Assembly (NCBI GenBank): GCA_023266355.1 | Contig: JAHFQM010000003.1 | Coordinates: forward strand, 186,001 to 250,000 | Source of the DNA: Aquabacterium sp. | GTDB taxonomy: Bacteria > Pseudomonadota > Gammaproteobacteria > Burkholderiales > Burkholderiaceae_C | Direction: 5' to 3' | DNA: 64,000 nucleotides | Shown here: in pieces, positions 15,991-25,994 of the stretch | Layout of the letters: every line of letters begins with the position of its first letter | Position numbering within the stretch: position 1 is the stretch's first letter | Position numbers and translations under genes: made by a program | Notes under the pieces: generated by a model | What the model saw: only the letters and a program-made list of their open reading frames with translations | What the model was told of the DNA's origin: nothing | Database searches by the model: none

Positions 15991-17694
15991 ATGTCAACCC
16001 CCCACATCCCCCGCCACTGGGCGCATTGGCCGCCCCAGGTGCCCCGGCACCTGGACATCCCGGCCACGCACCTCTTCCACAACGCCGAGGCCTCGGCGGC
16101 GCGTCACCCCGACAAGCCGCTGTTCATCTTCTACGGCGCGCTGACCACCCATGGCCGCTTCAAGGCAGATTGCGAGCACCTGGCCGGCCACCTGCAGCAG
16201 GTCTGCGGGGTGAAGCGCGGCGACCGCGTGCTGCTCTACATGCAGAACAGCCCGCAGTTCGCCATCGCCTACTACGCGATCTTGCGGGCCGATGCGGTGG
16301 TGGTGCCGGTCAACCCGATGAACCTGGGCGAAGAGCTGCGGCATTGCATCGAGGACGCCGGCGCGCAGGTGATCTGTGCCGCCCAAGACCTGATGCCCCA
16401 GGTGCTGCCGCTGCTTCACGAAGGCCAGGCCTCGGCCCCCGGCGTGGGGCTGAAGCACGCCGTGGTCGCGGCCTACAGCGACCACCTGCCGACCGACACC
16501 GACCTGCGCGTGCCCGACTTCGTGCGCGCCCCTGCGCAAACTTTCGACGAGCCCGGCGTGGTGACCTGGCGCGAGGCCCTGGCCGCGCAACGTCAACCCA
16601 CGCCCATCCAGGCCGGTCCCGACGACCTGGCCGTGCTGCCCTACACCTCGGGCACCACCAACCACCCCAAGGGCTGCATGCACACGCACCGCAGCGTGAT
16701 GGTCAACACCGTCGCGCGCCCGGTGTGGATGGGCAGCCTGCCCGACTCGGTGCAACTCGCCGTGCTGCCCTTCTTCCACGTCACGGGCATGCAAAACGCG
16801 ATGAACGGCACCATCTACCAGGGCGCCACGGCGGTCATCCTGCCGCGCTGGGACCGCGACGTGGCCCTCGCCTGCATCCAGCGCTTCCGCGTGACGGGCG
16901 CACAGCTGATCTCCACCATGGTGGTGGACATGCTCTCGCACCCCGACATCGACAGCGTCGACCTCAGCAGCATCGTCAGCATCGGCGGGGGTGGCGCGGC
17001 CATGCCCGAAGCCATCGCGGCCAAGCTCAAGGCGCTCACGGGCCTGGACTACATCGAAGGCTATGGCATGTCCGAGACCATGGCCGCCACGCACATCAAC
17101 CCGCTGCAGCGGCCCAAGCGGCAGTGCCTGGGCATCCCCATCTTCGACGTCGATGCGCGCGTGGTGGACCCACTCACCTTCACTGAGATGCCGCCCAACG
17201 AAGTGGGTGAGATCGTCGTGCACGGCCCGCAGGTGATGCGCGGCTACTGGCGCAACCCGCAAGCCGACGCCGAAGCCTTCATCGAACTCGACGGCAAGCG
17301 CTTCCTGCGCACCGGCGACCTCGCCCGCGTGGACGAAGACGGCTACTTCTTCATGGTGGACCGCCTCAAGCGCATGGTCAACGCCTCGGGCTTCAAGGTC
17401 TGGCCCTCCGAGGTCGAAGCCCTGATGTACGCCCACCCGGCCATCCAGGAAGTCTGCGTGATCGGCGTGAGCGACCCGCGCCGCGGCGAGACCGTCAAAG
17501 CCCTGGTGGTGCTGCGCGCCACGCACCGCGGCCAGGTCAGCGAAGCCGACATCGTCGCCTGGGCCCACGAGCACATGGCCGCTTACAAGAGCCCCCGCAT
17601 CGTCGAGTTCGTTGACGACCTGCCCAAGTCGGGCACGGGCAAGATCCTGTGGCGCGAGCTGCAGCAGCAGGCGCGCAACGCCGCGCCACATTGA
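15991..17694 (+). CDS. Acyl-CoA synthetase (AMP-forming ligase) of the dicarboxylate operon
   Basis: 567 residues. The start at 15991 follows the previous stop by 13 bp; longer in-frame readings would overlap the upstream gene. The P-loop is YTSGTTNHPKG (218-228), the A5 motif YGMSETMAATH, the A7/A8 region RTGDLARVDEDGYFFMVDRLK, and the C-terminal catalytic lysine segment DDLPKSGTGKILWREL. It activates a free carboxylate with ATP and CoA, feeding the dehydrogenases upstream. PimA performs this step in pimelate degraders; the sequence alone reads as a medium/long-chain acyl-CoA ligase, so I give no symbol. Confidence 0.85.
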   Translation: MSTPHIPRHWAHWPPQVPRHLDIPATHLFHNAEASAARHPDKPLFIFYGALTTHGRFKADCEHLAGHLQQVCGVKRGDRVLLYMQNSPQFAIAYYAILRADAVVVPVNPMNLGEELRHCIEDAGAQVICAAQDLMPQVLPLLHEGQASAPGVGLKHAVVAAYSDHLPTDTDLRVPDFVRAPAQTFDEPGVVTWREALAAQRQPTPIQAGPDDLAVLPYTSGTTNHPKGCMHTHRSVMVNTVARPVWMGSLPDSVQLAVLPFFHVTGMQNAMNGTIYQGATAVILPRWDRDVALACIQRFRVTGAQLISTMVVDMLSHPDIDSVDLSSIVSIGGGGAAMPEAIAAKLKALTGLDYIEGYGMSETMAATHINPLQRPKRQCLGIPIFDVDARVVDPLTFTEMPPNEVGEIVVHGPQVMRGYWRNPQADAEAFIELDGKRFLRTGDLARVDEDGYFFMVDRLKRMVNASGFKVWPSEVEALMYAHPAIQEVCVIGVSDPRRGETVKALVVLRATHRGQVSEADIVAWAHEHMAAYKSPRIVEFVDDLPKSGTGKILWRELQQQARNAAPH

Positions 17695-17736
17695 GCCCCA
17701 CGTCCGCCGCCACACCCACACCCCACCGGAGCCCCC

Positions 17737-18930
17737 ATGAGCCACGCCACCCCCTCCTTCCAATGGGCCGACCCCTTCCTGCTGGACGACCAGCTCACGC
17801 AGGAAGAACGCATGGTGCGCGACGCCGCCCGCAGCTACGCGCAAGACAAGCTGCTGCCCCGCGTGACCCTGGCCTTCCGCAACGAACAGACCGACCCGGC
17901 CATCTTCCGCGAGATGGGCGAGCTCGGCCTGCTGGGCGCGACCATCCCGACCGAGTACGGCGGCAGCGGCCTGAACTACGTGAGCTACGGCCTGATCGCC
18001 CGCGAGGTCGAGCGCGTGGACTCCGGCTACCGCTCGATGATGAGCGTGCAGTCCTCGCTCGTCATGGTGCCCATCCACGCCTTCGGCAACGAGGCCACCC
18101 GACGCAAATACCTGCCCAAGCTGGCCACGGGCGAGTTCATCGGCTGCTTCGGCCTGACCGAGCCCAACCACGGCTCCGACCCGGCCAGCATGCTGACGCG
18201 CGCCACGAAGGTGGACGGCGGCTACACGCTGCGCGGCAGCAAGATGTGGATCAGCAACTCGCCGATTGCCGACGTGTTCGTGGTGTGGGCGCAGTTCAAC
18301 GAAGGCGGCAAGGACCAGATCCGCGGCTTCGTGCTGGAGAAGGGCTGGAAGGGCCTGAGCGCCCCGGCCATCCACGGCAAGGTCGGCCTGCGCGCCAGCA
18401 TCACCGGCGAGATCGTCATGGACGACGTCTTCGTGCCCGAAGAGAACGCCTTCCCCGAAGTGCGCGGCTTGAAGGGCCCCTTCACCTGCCTGAACTCGGC
18501 GCGCTACGGCATCTCCTGGGGCGCGATGGGCGCGGCCGAAGACTGCTGGATGCGCGCGCGCCAGTACGTGCTCGACCGCCAGCAGTTCGGCCGCCCGCTG
18601 GCCGCCAACCAACTCATCCAGAAGAAGCTGGCCGACATGCAGACCGAGATCGCCTTGGGGCTGCAAGGCAGCCTGCGCCTGGGCCGCATGAAGGACGAGG
18701 ACAAAGCCGCGGTGGAGATCACCTCCCTGATGAAGCGCAACAACTGCGGCAAGGCGCTCGACATCGCCCGCCTGGCCCGCGACATGATGGGCGGCAACGG
18801 CATCAGCGACGAGTTCGGCGTGGCCCGCCACCTCGTCAACCTCGAAGTGGTCAACACCTACGAGGGCACGCACGATGTGCACGCGCTGATCCTGGGTCGG
18901 GCGCAGACCGGCATCCAGGCCTTCTTCTGA
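17737..18930 (+). CDS. gcdH: Glutaryl-CoA dehydrogenase
   Basis: 397 residues, typical for GcdH, and visibly different from the other two ACADs here. Landmarks: [20 protein letters not shown] at the N-terminus, [19 protein letters not shown], the flavin motif [14 protein letters not shown], and the catalytic Glu376 in [20 protein letters not shown]. It oxidises and decarboxylates glutaryl-CoA to crotonyl-CoA plus CO2, with electrons to ETF. Its place in the operon is the strongest hint that the pathway ends in glutaryl-CoA, as expected from odd-chain dicarboxylates such as pimelate. It could equally serve lysine or benzoate breakdown. Confidence 0.92.
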   Translation: MSHATPSFQWADPFLLDDQLTQEERMVRDAARSYAQDKLLPRVTLAFRNEQTDPAIFREMGELGLLGATIPTEYGGSGLNYVSYGLIAREVERVDSGYRSMMSVQSSLVMVPIHAFGNEATRRKYLPKLATGEFIGCFGLTEPNHGSDPASMLTRATKVDGGYTLRGSKMWISNSPIADVFVVWAQFNEGGKDQIRGFVLEKGWKGLSAPAIHGKVGLRASITGEIVMDDVFVPEENAFPEVRGLKGPFTCLNSARYGISWGAMGAAEDCWMRARQYVLDRQQFGRPLAANQLIQKKLADMQTEIALGLQGSLRLGRMKDEDKAAVEITSLMKRNNCGKALDIARLARDMMGGNGISDEFGVARHLVNLEVVNTYEGTHDVHALILGRAQTGIQAFF

Positions 18931-18940
18931 GCCACGCGCG

Positions 18941-19528
18941 ATGAGCGAGCGCCACGCGGCCCTCAACACTGCCGACGCCCTGCACGCCGCCAGCAGCGTG
19001 CTCGTGCTGGTGGACTACCAGGGGCGGCTGATGCCCGCCATCCACGAGGGCGAGCGCGTCAGCGCCCGCGCCGTGCTGCTGGCCGAAGGTGCGCGCCTGC
19101 TGGGCGTGCCGGTGGTCGGCACCGAGCAGAACCCCAGCCGCCTGGGGCCGAACGTGGACGCGGTGAAGGCCCTGTGTGACGCCACCGTCGCCAAGACCCA
19201 CTTCGACGCCTGCCCCGACGGCCTGGTCGATGCGGTGCAAGCCGCCCGACCGGGCTGCACCGACATCGTCATCGCCGGCTGCGAGGCCCACGTCTGCCTG
19301 CTGCAAACCGCACTCGGCCTGCTGCGAGCCTGGCCCGACTGGCGGGTGTGGGTGGTGGCCAACGCCAGCGGTTCGCGCCGCGCGAGCGACCACGCCGCCG
19401 CCATGGCGCGCCTGGCGCAGGCCGGCGCCAACGTCGTGACGCACGAGATGGTGCTGTTCGAGTGGCTGGCCGACTGCCGGCACGAACGCTTCCGCGAGGT
19501 GCTGGCGCTGATCAAAGCGGCGGACTGA
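18941..19528 (+). CDS. Isochorismatase-family cysteine hydrolase
   Basis: 195 residues, full length for the YcaC-like group. The catalytic triad is readable as Asp25 (VLVDYQGRLMP), Lys85 (AKTHFDAC) and Cys119 (GCEAHVCLLQTALGLL). Family members hydrolyse amides, ureides or vinyl ethers, and many are of unknown substrate. It follows gcdH by 10 bp, so it belongs to the operon, but its step in dicarboxylate catabolism is not evident. Immediately after it begins a 21-bp tandem repeat. Confidence 0.85.
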   Translation: MSERHAALNTADALHAASSVLVLVDYQGRLMPAIHEGERVSARAVLLAEGARLLGVPVVGTEQNPSRLGPNVDAVKALCDATVAKTHFDACPDGLVDAVQAARPGCTDIVIAGCEAHVCLLQTALGLLRAWPDWRVWVVANASGSRRASDHAAAMARLAQAGANVVTHEMVLFEWLADCRHERFREVLALIKAAD

Positions 19529-19572
19529 GCGGCGCGCCGGGCTGAACAGGCGGCACGCCGCCCGTTTGGCCT

Positions 19573-19848
19573 GGTGCGCAAGGCCATTTGCTTCGCGCGC
19601 AAGGCTTGGGAGGTCGCGTGCAAGGTGACAGAACCTCGCGCGCAAAGCTTTTGGGGCGGTGCGCAAGGCTCAAAGGCTCGCGTGCAAAGCTCAACGGCTT
19701 GCGCGCAAGGTCATGCGCTTGGCGCGCCAAGCGTTTGGGGCCATCGGCCGAGCCCCGGCACTTCGCGCACAAGGCTTTGAGCCTTGCGCACGGCCCGTGG
19801 CGGCTTGCGCGCCAGGCTTTGGCCGAGGTGCGCGAGGGTTTTTGCCTT
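19573..19848. repeat. Degenerate 21-bp tandem repeat, about 13 units, frame-preserving
   Basis: The motif GCGCGCAAGGCTTTG or close variants recurs every 21 bp from about 19573 to 19848, with one 24-bp unit. All units are multiples of three, so heptapeptide frames stay open on both strands. On the plus strand the frame (RAKLLGR, RAKLNGL, RARSCAW, RAKRLGP) continues without a stop into the small cysteine protein at 19891. On the minus strand it reads LARKPLS, FAREPLS, LAHRPKS. The stretch separates the catabolic operon from that gene. I see no promoter or terminator in it. Confidence 0.8.
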
Positions 19849-19890
19849 GCGCCTGCCCCGCCGCGCGCGCCCGTGCGAGAAAATCAGGCC

Positions 19891-20097
19891 ATGCGCGACC
19901 CAGCCAGCCCCGACCACGACCCCATGCCCCTGCCGCCCGAGGCGCCGGACATCAACGACTGCTGCGGCAACGGCTGCGACCCCTGCATCTTCGATGCGCA
20001 CGACCTGGCCATGGACGCCCACCGGCAGGCGCTGCGGGCGTGGCAGGCCAGGCAGGACGCGACGAACGCCTCAGAGGCTGCACCGCCCCCTGCGTGA
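19891..20097 (+). CDS. Oxidoreductase-like domain small cysteine protein
   Basis: 68 residues from the ATG at 19891. The core PEAPDINDCCGNGCDPCIFD matches the short oxidoreductase-like N-terminal domain (Oxidored-like family) with its CCGNGC-x2-C cysteine cluster, followed by an alanine-rich helix. Biochemical function is unknown; the cysteines could bind a metal or undergo redox exchange. The ribosome binding site is weak (CAGG), and the frame stays open upstream through the 21-bp repeat to a TTG at 19588. A form with a basic repetitive N-terminal extension of about 101 residues is therefore formally possible, though the short form agrees with the family. Confidence 0.7.
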   Translation: MRDPASPDHDPMPLPPEAPDINDCCGNGCDPCIFDAHDLAMDAHRQALRAWQARQDATNASEAAPPPA

Positions 20098-20197
20098 GCC
20101 ATGGGGGTGACATGAACGCGCCACATGCCACTGCCAGGATGCGCGGCAACATCCGCGCACCCTCCCCCAGGGGTGCCCTCCCTCAGGAAGACACCCC

Positions 20198-20977
20198 ATG
20201 CCCCAGCCTCTGGCCACCCGCGCCCTGGCCGCCGCACTGGCCGCCGCAGTGACCTCTGCACTGGCCGCCTTGCCTGGCACGGCCACGCCCTCAGCCCCAG
20301 CCCCAGTCCCACCAGCCTCGGCAGCGCCCGCGGTCCAGGCGGCCGCCCAGTCCGGCGTCCCGATCGCCATCCAGCCCGTCGTCCGCCTGCCGGCCATCAC
20401 CTCGCGCTTGCGGCGCCCTGGCGCACCTGAAGCCCCTGACATCACCCTGGACGACATCGAACGCTGCCTGGGCCAGGACGTGGCGATGCAACAGGATGTG
20501 CACGCCGCGCGGCAGCGTCAGCAGGCGCTCACCGAAGATCGCGCCAAGCTGGAGCAGGCCAGCACCACGCTGCAGGCCAGCCTGACCGAACTGGAGCAGG
20601 CAGGCGAGGGCATGAAGGCGCAGTCCGCCCGCTGGTCCGAGGCCAACACCGCCCTGAAACACCAGGCAGAGGACATCGAGCGCAAGCGCTTGCAGCGCCC
20701 CCAGCGTCCAGCAGACGTGACCGCCTTCAACGCCCTGGTCAAGGCGCACAACACCGAGCTGGAGCGACTGCGTGAATGGCGGGCGCGCTTGCTGAAAGAC
20801 CACGCGGCCCTCGAACAGCGCGTGGTGGCCCACAACGCCCGCAACACGGAAGCCAACACCAGCGTGGCGGCCTTCAATGTGCGCCACGAGGCCTTCCAGG
20901 CAGAGACTGCGGCCCTGGCGGCGCGCTCCGGCCAGGCCGTCGCAGAGTGCGGTGGCACCAGGACCCTGCGCAAATGA
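20198..20977 (+). CDS. Hypothetical exported coiled-coil protein
   Basis: 259 residues, no recognised family. The N-terminus is a signal-peptide-like Ala/Leu stretch (LAAALAAAVTSALAALPGTA) followed by a Pro/Ala-rich linker. From about residue 90 it is a long heptad-rich helix (RQRQQALTEDRAKLEQA, TALKHQAEDIERKRLQRP, NTELERLREWRARLLKDH) and it ends near a cysteine (AECGGTRTLRK); another cysteine occurs in DIERCLGQD. Its stop overlaps the next start as ATGA, so the two proteins are made together and may act together in the periplasm. The leader AGGAAGACACCCCATG is identical to that of the thiolase gene. Confidence 0.6.
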   Translation: MPQPLATRALAAALAAAVTSALAALPGTATPSAPAPVPPASAAPAVQAAAQSGVPIAIQPVVRLPAITSRLRRPGAPEAPDITLDDIERCLGQDVAMQQDVHAARQRQQALTEDRAKLEQASTTLQASLTELEQAGEGMKAQSARWSEANTALKHQAEDIERKRLQRPQRPADVTAFNALVKAHNTELERLREWRARLLKDHAALEQRVVAHNARNTEANTSVAAFNVRHEAFQAETAALAARSGQAVAECGGTRTLRK

Positions 20978-22821
20978 GGCCCGCGTTCTGGACGGGCTCC
21001 TGGTCGCTGCTGCTGGCCGCGCTTGCAGCGCTGCTGTTGTCCGGCCGTGCGCTCGCCGCCCCGGCCGATGTGCCCACGCTGAGCGCCCAAGTGCGCCTGG
21101 ACCAACTGGACGGCGCGCCGCTGGTCGGGGTCGCCGTGCTCATCGGACAGAAAGTGGTGGCGCAGACCGATGCGCAAGGCCGCTTCCAGCTCCGCTGGCC
21201 ACGCCCGTCCCCGTCACCTGCCACGGCAGACAAGGCGACCACCACACTGCAGCTGAACCGGCCGGGCGAGGCCCTGGCCGTGGTCAACGACGTGCTGTTG
21301 ACCTGGCCCGCAGCGCTGGCCACTTCCCCTGCGCCGGTGACGCTGGTGGTGTCGGCGCCTGAGACGGTGGTCGCATGGCGCGAATTTCACTTGGGTCACT
21401 TGGCCCTGCGCACCTACGATCAGAGCTTCGATGCGGACGTCGCAGCAGCCAGAGCCCGGCTCAGGCAACCGGATTCGCCTGACGAGGTATTCATGGTCAT
21501 CTCGGAGCCCAAGGATCAGCTGGCCGGCACCTGGGCCTTGCTGGCCGACAAAGGCCCGGCGGCCCAGATGCCCACCCTGTACCGTCAGGCGCTGCACGCG
21601 TGGTGGCGCGGCGATCCGGCACAGGCGCTGCAAGGGCTGTCTCTGGACGTGCTGCAACGCGCCCCGAGCGGCACACCGGCGGCAGACGCAGGCCTGGCCC
21701 AGGCCTGGATGCTGCGCGCCATGCTGCAAAGCACGCTCCGCGACCGCCGAGGTGCCACAGACACCGGCTGGTTGGCCACGATCGCCCTGCAGGATCGCCC
21801 AGAGCCCTGGCACCTGCTGGGGCAGTTGTTGATGGAATCGCCAAGCGTCAATCACTTCATGCAGGCCCATGGCGCCCTGACCCGCGCCCTGGGGCTGTAC
21901 CCACCCGACAACAAAACGGCCATCGCCCGGCTGCACGACACCCTGGGCGGCCTGCTGGAAACCATGAAACGCCCAGGCGAAGCGGGTCAGCACTGGATGA
22001 AGGCGATGGGCTTGCACGCGGCCATGCGCTCCGAGGCCGACACCGTCCACACCGACGCGGCATCGCGCGCGGGCCTGAACGCCGCGCGCATGCAAGCGCT
22101 GGAAGGCCGGCACGCCCAGGCCCTGCAGGCCTTGGGCGAGGTGTTGGTGTGGCGTCGCGCTTTGGCCGAGAAGGACCCCACCCTGATGCGGCAATACGAC
22201 GTGGCAACCGTCTTGCTGAACCAGGATCACTCCCACCAGAAACTCAAACAGACCTGTCTGGGCGAAGCGGCGTGGCGGGAGGCGACCGGCATCGTGAATG
22301 AGCTGGCCGAGATCGACCCAGCCAAGTTCCTGGCGCGCAAGAAACAGTCTGCTCGCCCACCGCTGCCACCCGGCACCTGCAAGAACACCGACGCGTGGGT
22401 CATGCGAAGCCACACCCCCCTCTCCCTGCCCACAAGCGCCGTCCTGGAAGCGCTGCCCGCCGCTGAATGGGAGGCTCAGATCAAGGCATGGCAGGACGAA
22501 TCGCGCAGCGAGGCAGGCATGGCCCCGGCCCAATCGGCTTTGGCAGCGCAATGGAGCCTCGCGGCGCTGGACCTGCAGTTGCGCCTGGCCACGTCAGAGC
22601 CCGGCAAGCACGAGCAGGCCCTGGCGCGCACCCTCACACGGATCGGCAGCCTCCACCAGATGTCAGGCCAACCGGCCTTGGCCCTGGCCAGCTACCGGCA
22701 AGCCCTCACCGCATGGGACAAGGTGCGCGGCACCAGCGATGCGCCGCGCTGGCTGCCAGACATCGTCGAGGCACTGAAAAGCCGCGTCGCCACGCTGCAA
22801 GCCAGCACGCCGTCGCCTTGA
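20974..22821 (+). CDS. Hypothetical exported protein with Ig-like regulatory domain and TPR-like helices
   Basis: 615 residues, starting at the ATGA overlap with the preceding gene. A signal peptide (SLLLAALAALLLSGRALAAP) is followed by a carboxypeptidase-regulatory-like beta domain (DQLDGAPLVGVAVLIG, TDAQGRFQLRWP). A helical region comes next with TPR-like periodicity (WHLLGQLLMES, LHDTLGGLLETMKRPGEAG, GRHAQALQALGEVL and, near the end, SGQPALALASYRQALTAWDK). No enzyme motif is visible. With its coiled-coil partner it may form an envelope scaffold; that is inference. The operon stops 9 bp before the convergent helicase genes. Confidence 0.6.
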   Translation: MRPAFWTGSWSLLLAALAALLLSGRALAAPADVPTLSAQVRLDQLDGAPLVGVAVLIGQKVVAQTDAQGRFQLRWPRPSPSPATADKATTTLQLNRPGEALAVVNDVLLTWPAALATSPAPVTLVVSAPETVVAWREFHLGHLALRTYDQSFDADVAAARARLRQPDSPDEVFMVISEPKDQLAGTWALLADKGPAAQMPTLYRQALHAWWRGDPAQALQGLSLDVLQRAPSGTPAADAGLAQAWMLRAMLQSTLRDRRGATDTGWLATIALQDRPEPWHLLGQLLMESPSVNHFMQAHGALTRALGLYPPDNKTAIARLHDTLGGLLETMKRPGEAGQHWMKAMGLHAAMRSEADTVHTDAASRAGLNAARMQALEGRHAQALQALGEVLVWRRALAEKDPTLMRQYDVATVLLNQDHSHQKLKQTCLGEAAWREATGIVNELAEIDPAKFLARKKQSARPPLPPGTCKNTDAWVMRSHTPLSLPTSAVLEALPAAEWEAQIKAWQDESRSEAGMAPAQSALAAQWSLAALDLQLRLATSEPGKHEQALARTLTRIGSLHQMSGQPALALASYRQALTAWDKVRGTSDAPRWLPDIVEALKSRVATLQASTPSP

Positions 22822-22830
22822 CGCCCAGGC

Positions 22831-24170
22831 TCAGCGGCCTGAGCGCTTGCCCGCGGGCGTGGCCGCCGTCAAAGCCGCCGCCTCGCGCAGCTTGTCCTTC
22901 TTGCTCTTGCGCTTGCCCTTGACGCCGCCCGTGCCCTCGGGGTCGGTCAGCGAAGGCGCGGCGGTGGGCAACGCCTCTTTCGGCTCGAAGCCCGCCACCT
23001 GCTCGCGTGGCACGCGCAGCCCCTGGCGTTTCTCGATGAGGCGGAAATGGGCCTCGGTGTCGGCGCTGACGAAGCTCACGGCCACGCCGCTTTCACCGGC
23101 GCGCGCGGTGCGTCCGATGCGGTGGACGTGGTCGTCGGGCGAGCGCGGCAGGTCGTGGTTGACCACGGCCGGCAGCTGGGCGATGTCGATGCCGCGGGCG
23201 GCCAGGTCGGTGGCCACCACCACCTGCAGCTCGCCGGCCTTGAAGGCGCGCAGCACTTCGCGGCGCGCGCCCTGGCTGGCGTCGGCGTGGAAGGCCGCGG
23301 CACGGATGCCGGCCTTTTGCAGCTTGTGCGTGACCAGCTCGCTGGCATAGCGCGTGGCCACGAAGACCAGCACGCGCGACCAGCCCTCTTGCGCGATCAG
23401 GTGGCGCAGCAGCGGCGTGCGCTGGGCCGCATCGACCTCGATGGCGCGCTGGTGGATGTCGGGCAGGGACACCGCCTCGGCGCGCACGTCGATGCGCGCG
23501 GCCTCGTGCAAGAGCCGCTGCGCCAAGGCCTCGACCGGCGGCGCGAAGGTGGCCGAGAACATCAGGCTCTGGCGCTTGGCCGGCAGCAGGGCCAGCACGC
23601 GGTTCAGCTCGTCTTCGAAACCCTTGTCGAGCAGGCGGTCGGCCTCGTCGAGCACCAGGCTCTGCACGCCGTCCAGGCTCAGGGCGTTGTGCTCGATCAG
23701 GTCGAGCAGGCGGCCGGGCGTGGCCACGACGATGTCGGCGCCCCCGCGCAAACCCATCATCTGCGGGTTGATGGAGACGCCGCCGAACACACAGCCCCAA
23801 CGCAGCGGCGCCTGCAGGTGCGGCGCCAGCTCGTGGAGCGACTCACCGATCTGCAAGGCCAACTCGCGCGTGGGCACCAGCACCAGCACGCGGGTGGGGC
23901 GGCGACCGATGGGCTCTGCCCCACCCTTGGCTGTCATCTTTGCCTGGGCTTTCAACCAGGCGCTTTCCAGTTGCTGCAGCAGCGGCAGCACATAAGCCAG
24001 GGTCTTGCCCGAGCCGGTCTGCGCCGTGGCCAGCACGTCGCGGCCAGCCAGCACCGCGGGAATGGCCTCGGCCTGGACCGGCGTGGGGCTGTCGTAGCCA
24101 CAGGCGCTGGCGGCCGCGGCCAGGTCGGCGCTCAGGCCCAGGGCCGCGAAGGCGTTCGTGTCCTCGGCCA

Positions 24171-24171
<1 letters not shown>
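22831..24171 (-). CDS. DEAD-box ATP-dependent RNA helicase (RhlE-like)
   Basis: 446 residues. All superfamily 2 motifs can be read: Q motif PTPVQAEAIP, motif I AQTGSGKT, Ia PTRELAL, Ib TPGRLLD, II LDEAD, III SAT, V ATDLAARGIDIAQ and VI HRIGRTARAGE. The C-terminus is lysine-rich (KGKRKSKKDKLRE), as often seen in RhlE-type proteins acting on ribosome assembly or cold-stressed RNA. The start overlaps the dbpA stop as TGATG, so translation is coupled. Adjacent to DbpA, it probably shares ribosomal duties, but that is inferred. Confidence 0.88.
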
Positions 24172-25565
<1,394 letters not shown>

Positions 25566-25632
25566 GCGCGATTATCCCGGCAATGCCCCCATTCGGCACG
25601 CCTGGGCGACACCCAGCACGCCCCTGGCGCGT

Positions 25633-25914
25633 TCAGTCCACGATGTCCACGCCCGGCATGAAGGCCACGCGGCCCTTGATCTCCTTGGCCGCATCGGTGG
25701 GCTCGGGGTAGAACCAGACCGCATCGGGCTTCATGTCGCCGTTGACGAAGAGGCTCAACCAGTGCGCCTGGCCCTTCCACACGCAGCCGCTGCGGTGGTT
25801 GCTGAAGGTGGTGTACTGGTCCTTGAGCGACTCGCGCGGGAAGTAGTGGTTGCCTTCGAGGGTGACGATGTCGTCGCTTTCGGCGATGGTCACGCCGTTC
25901 CAGATGGCTTTCAT
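25633..25914 (-). CDS. DUF427 domain protein
   Basis: 93 residues, starting at the ATG at 25914. The whole protein is one DUF427 domain (MKAIWNGVTIAES, LEGNHYFPRESLKD, TYC-like segment replaced by RSGCVWKGQAHW, AVWFYPEPTDAAKEIKGRVAF). The family is cytosolic, single-domain and of unknown biochemical function. It stands alone between dbpA and a divergent MFS transporter, with about 80 bp between their starts that must hold both promoters. Confidence 0.85.
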   Translation of the reverse strand: MKAIWNGVTIAESDDIVTLEGNHYFPRESLKDQYTTFSNHRSGCVWKGQAHWLSLFVNGDMKPDAVWFYPEPTDAAKEIKGRVAFMPGVDIVD

Positions 25915-25994
25915 GGGGGTGCCTTGGGGCCCAGGGGGCCATCGTTGTGTCGGTGGCGATGCTACCCCAGGCCACCCCGTGCGATGCTTGCGCC

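Noticed and set aside
15994..18969. A 991-codon open frame on the minus strand opposite the ligase and gcdH genes
   Set aside because: Antisense shadow of the catabolic operon; composition is that of reversed GC-rich codons and no motif is recognisable.
19573..19848. The 21-bp repeat as a CRISPR array or integron-like site
   Set aside because: No spacers: the units are contiguous and degenerate, with no cas genes or integrase nearby.
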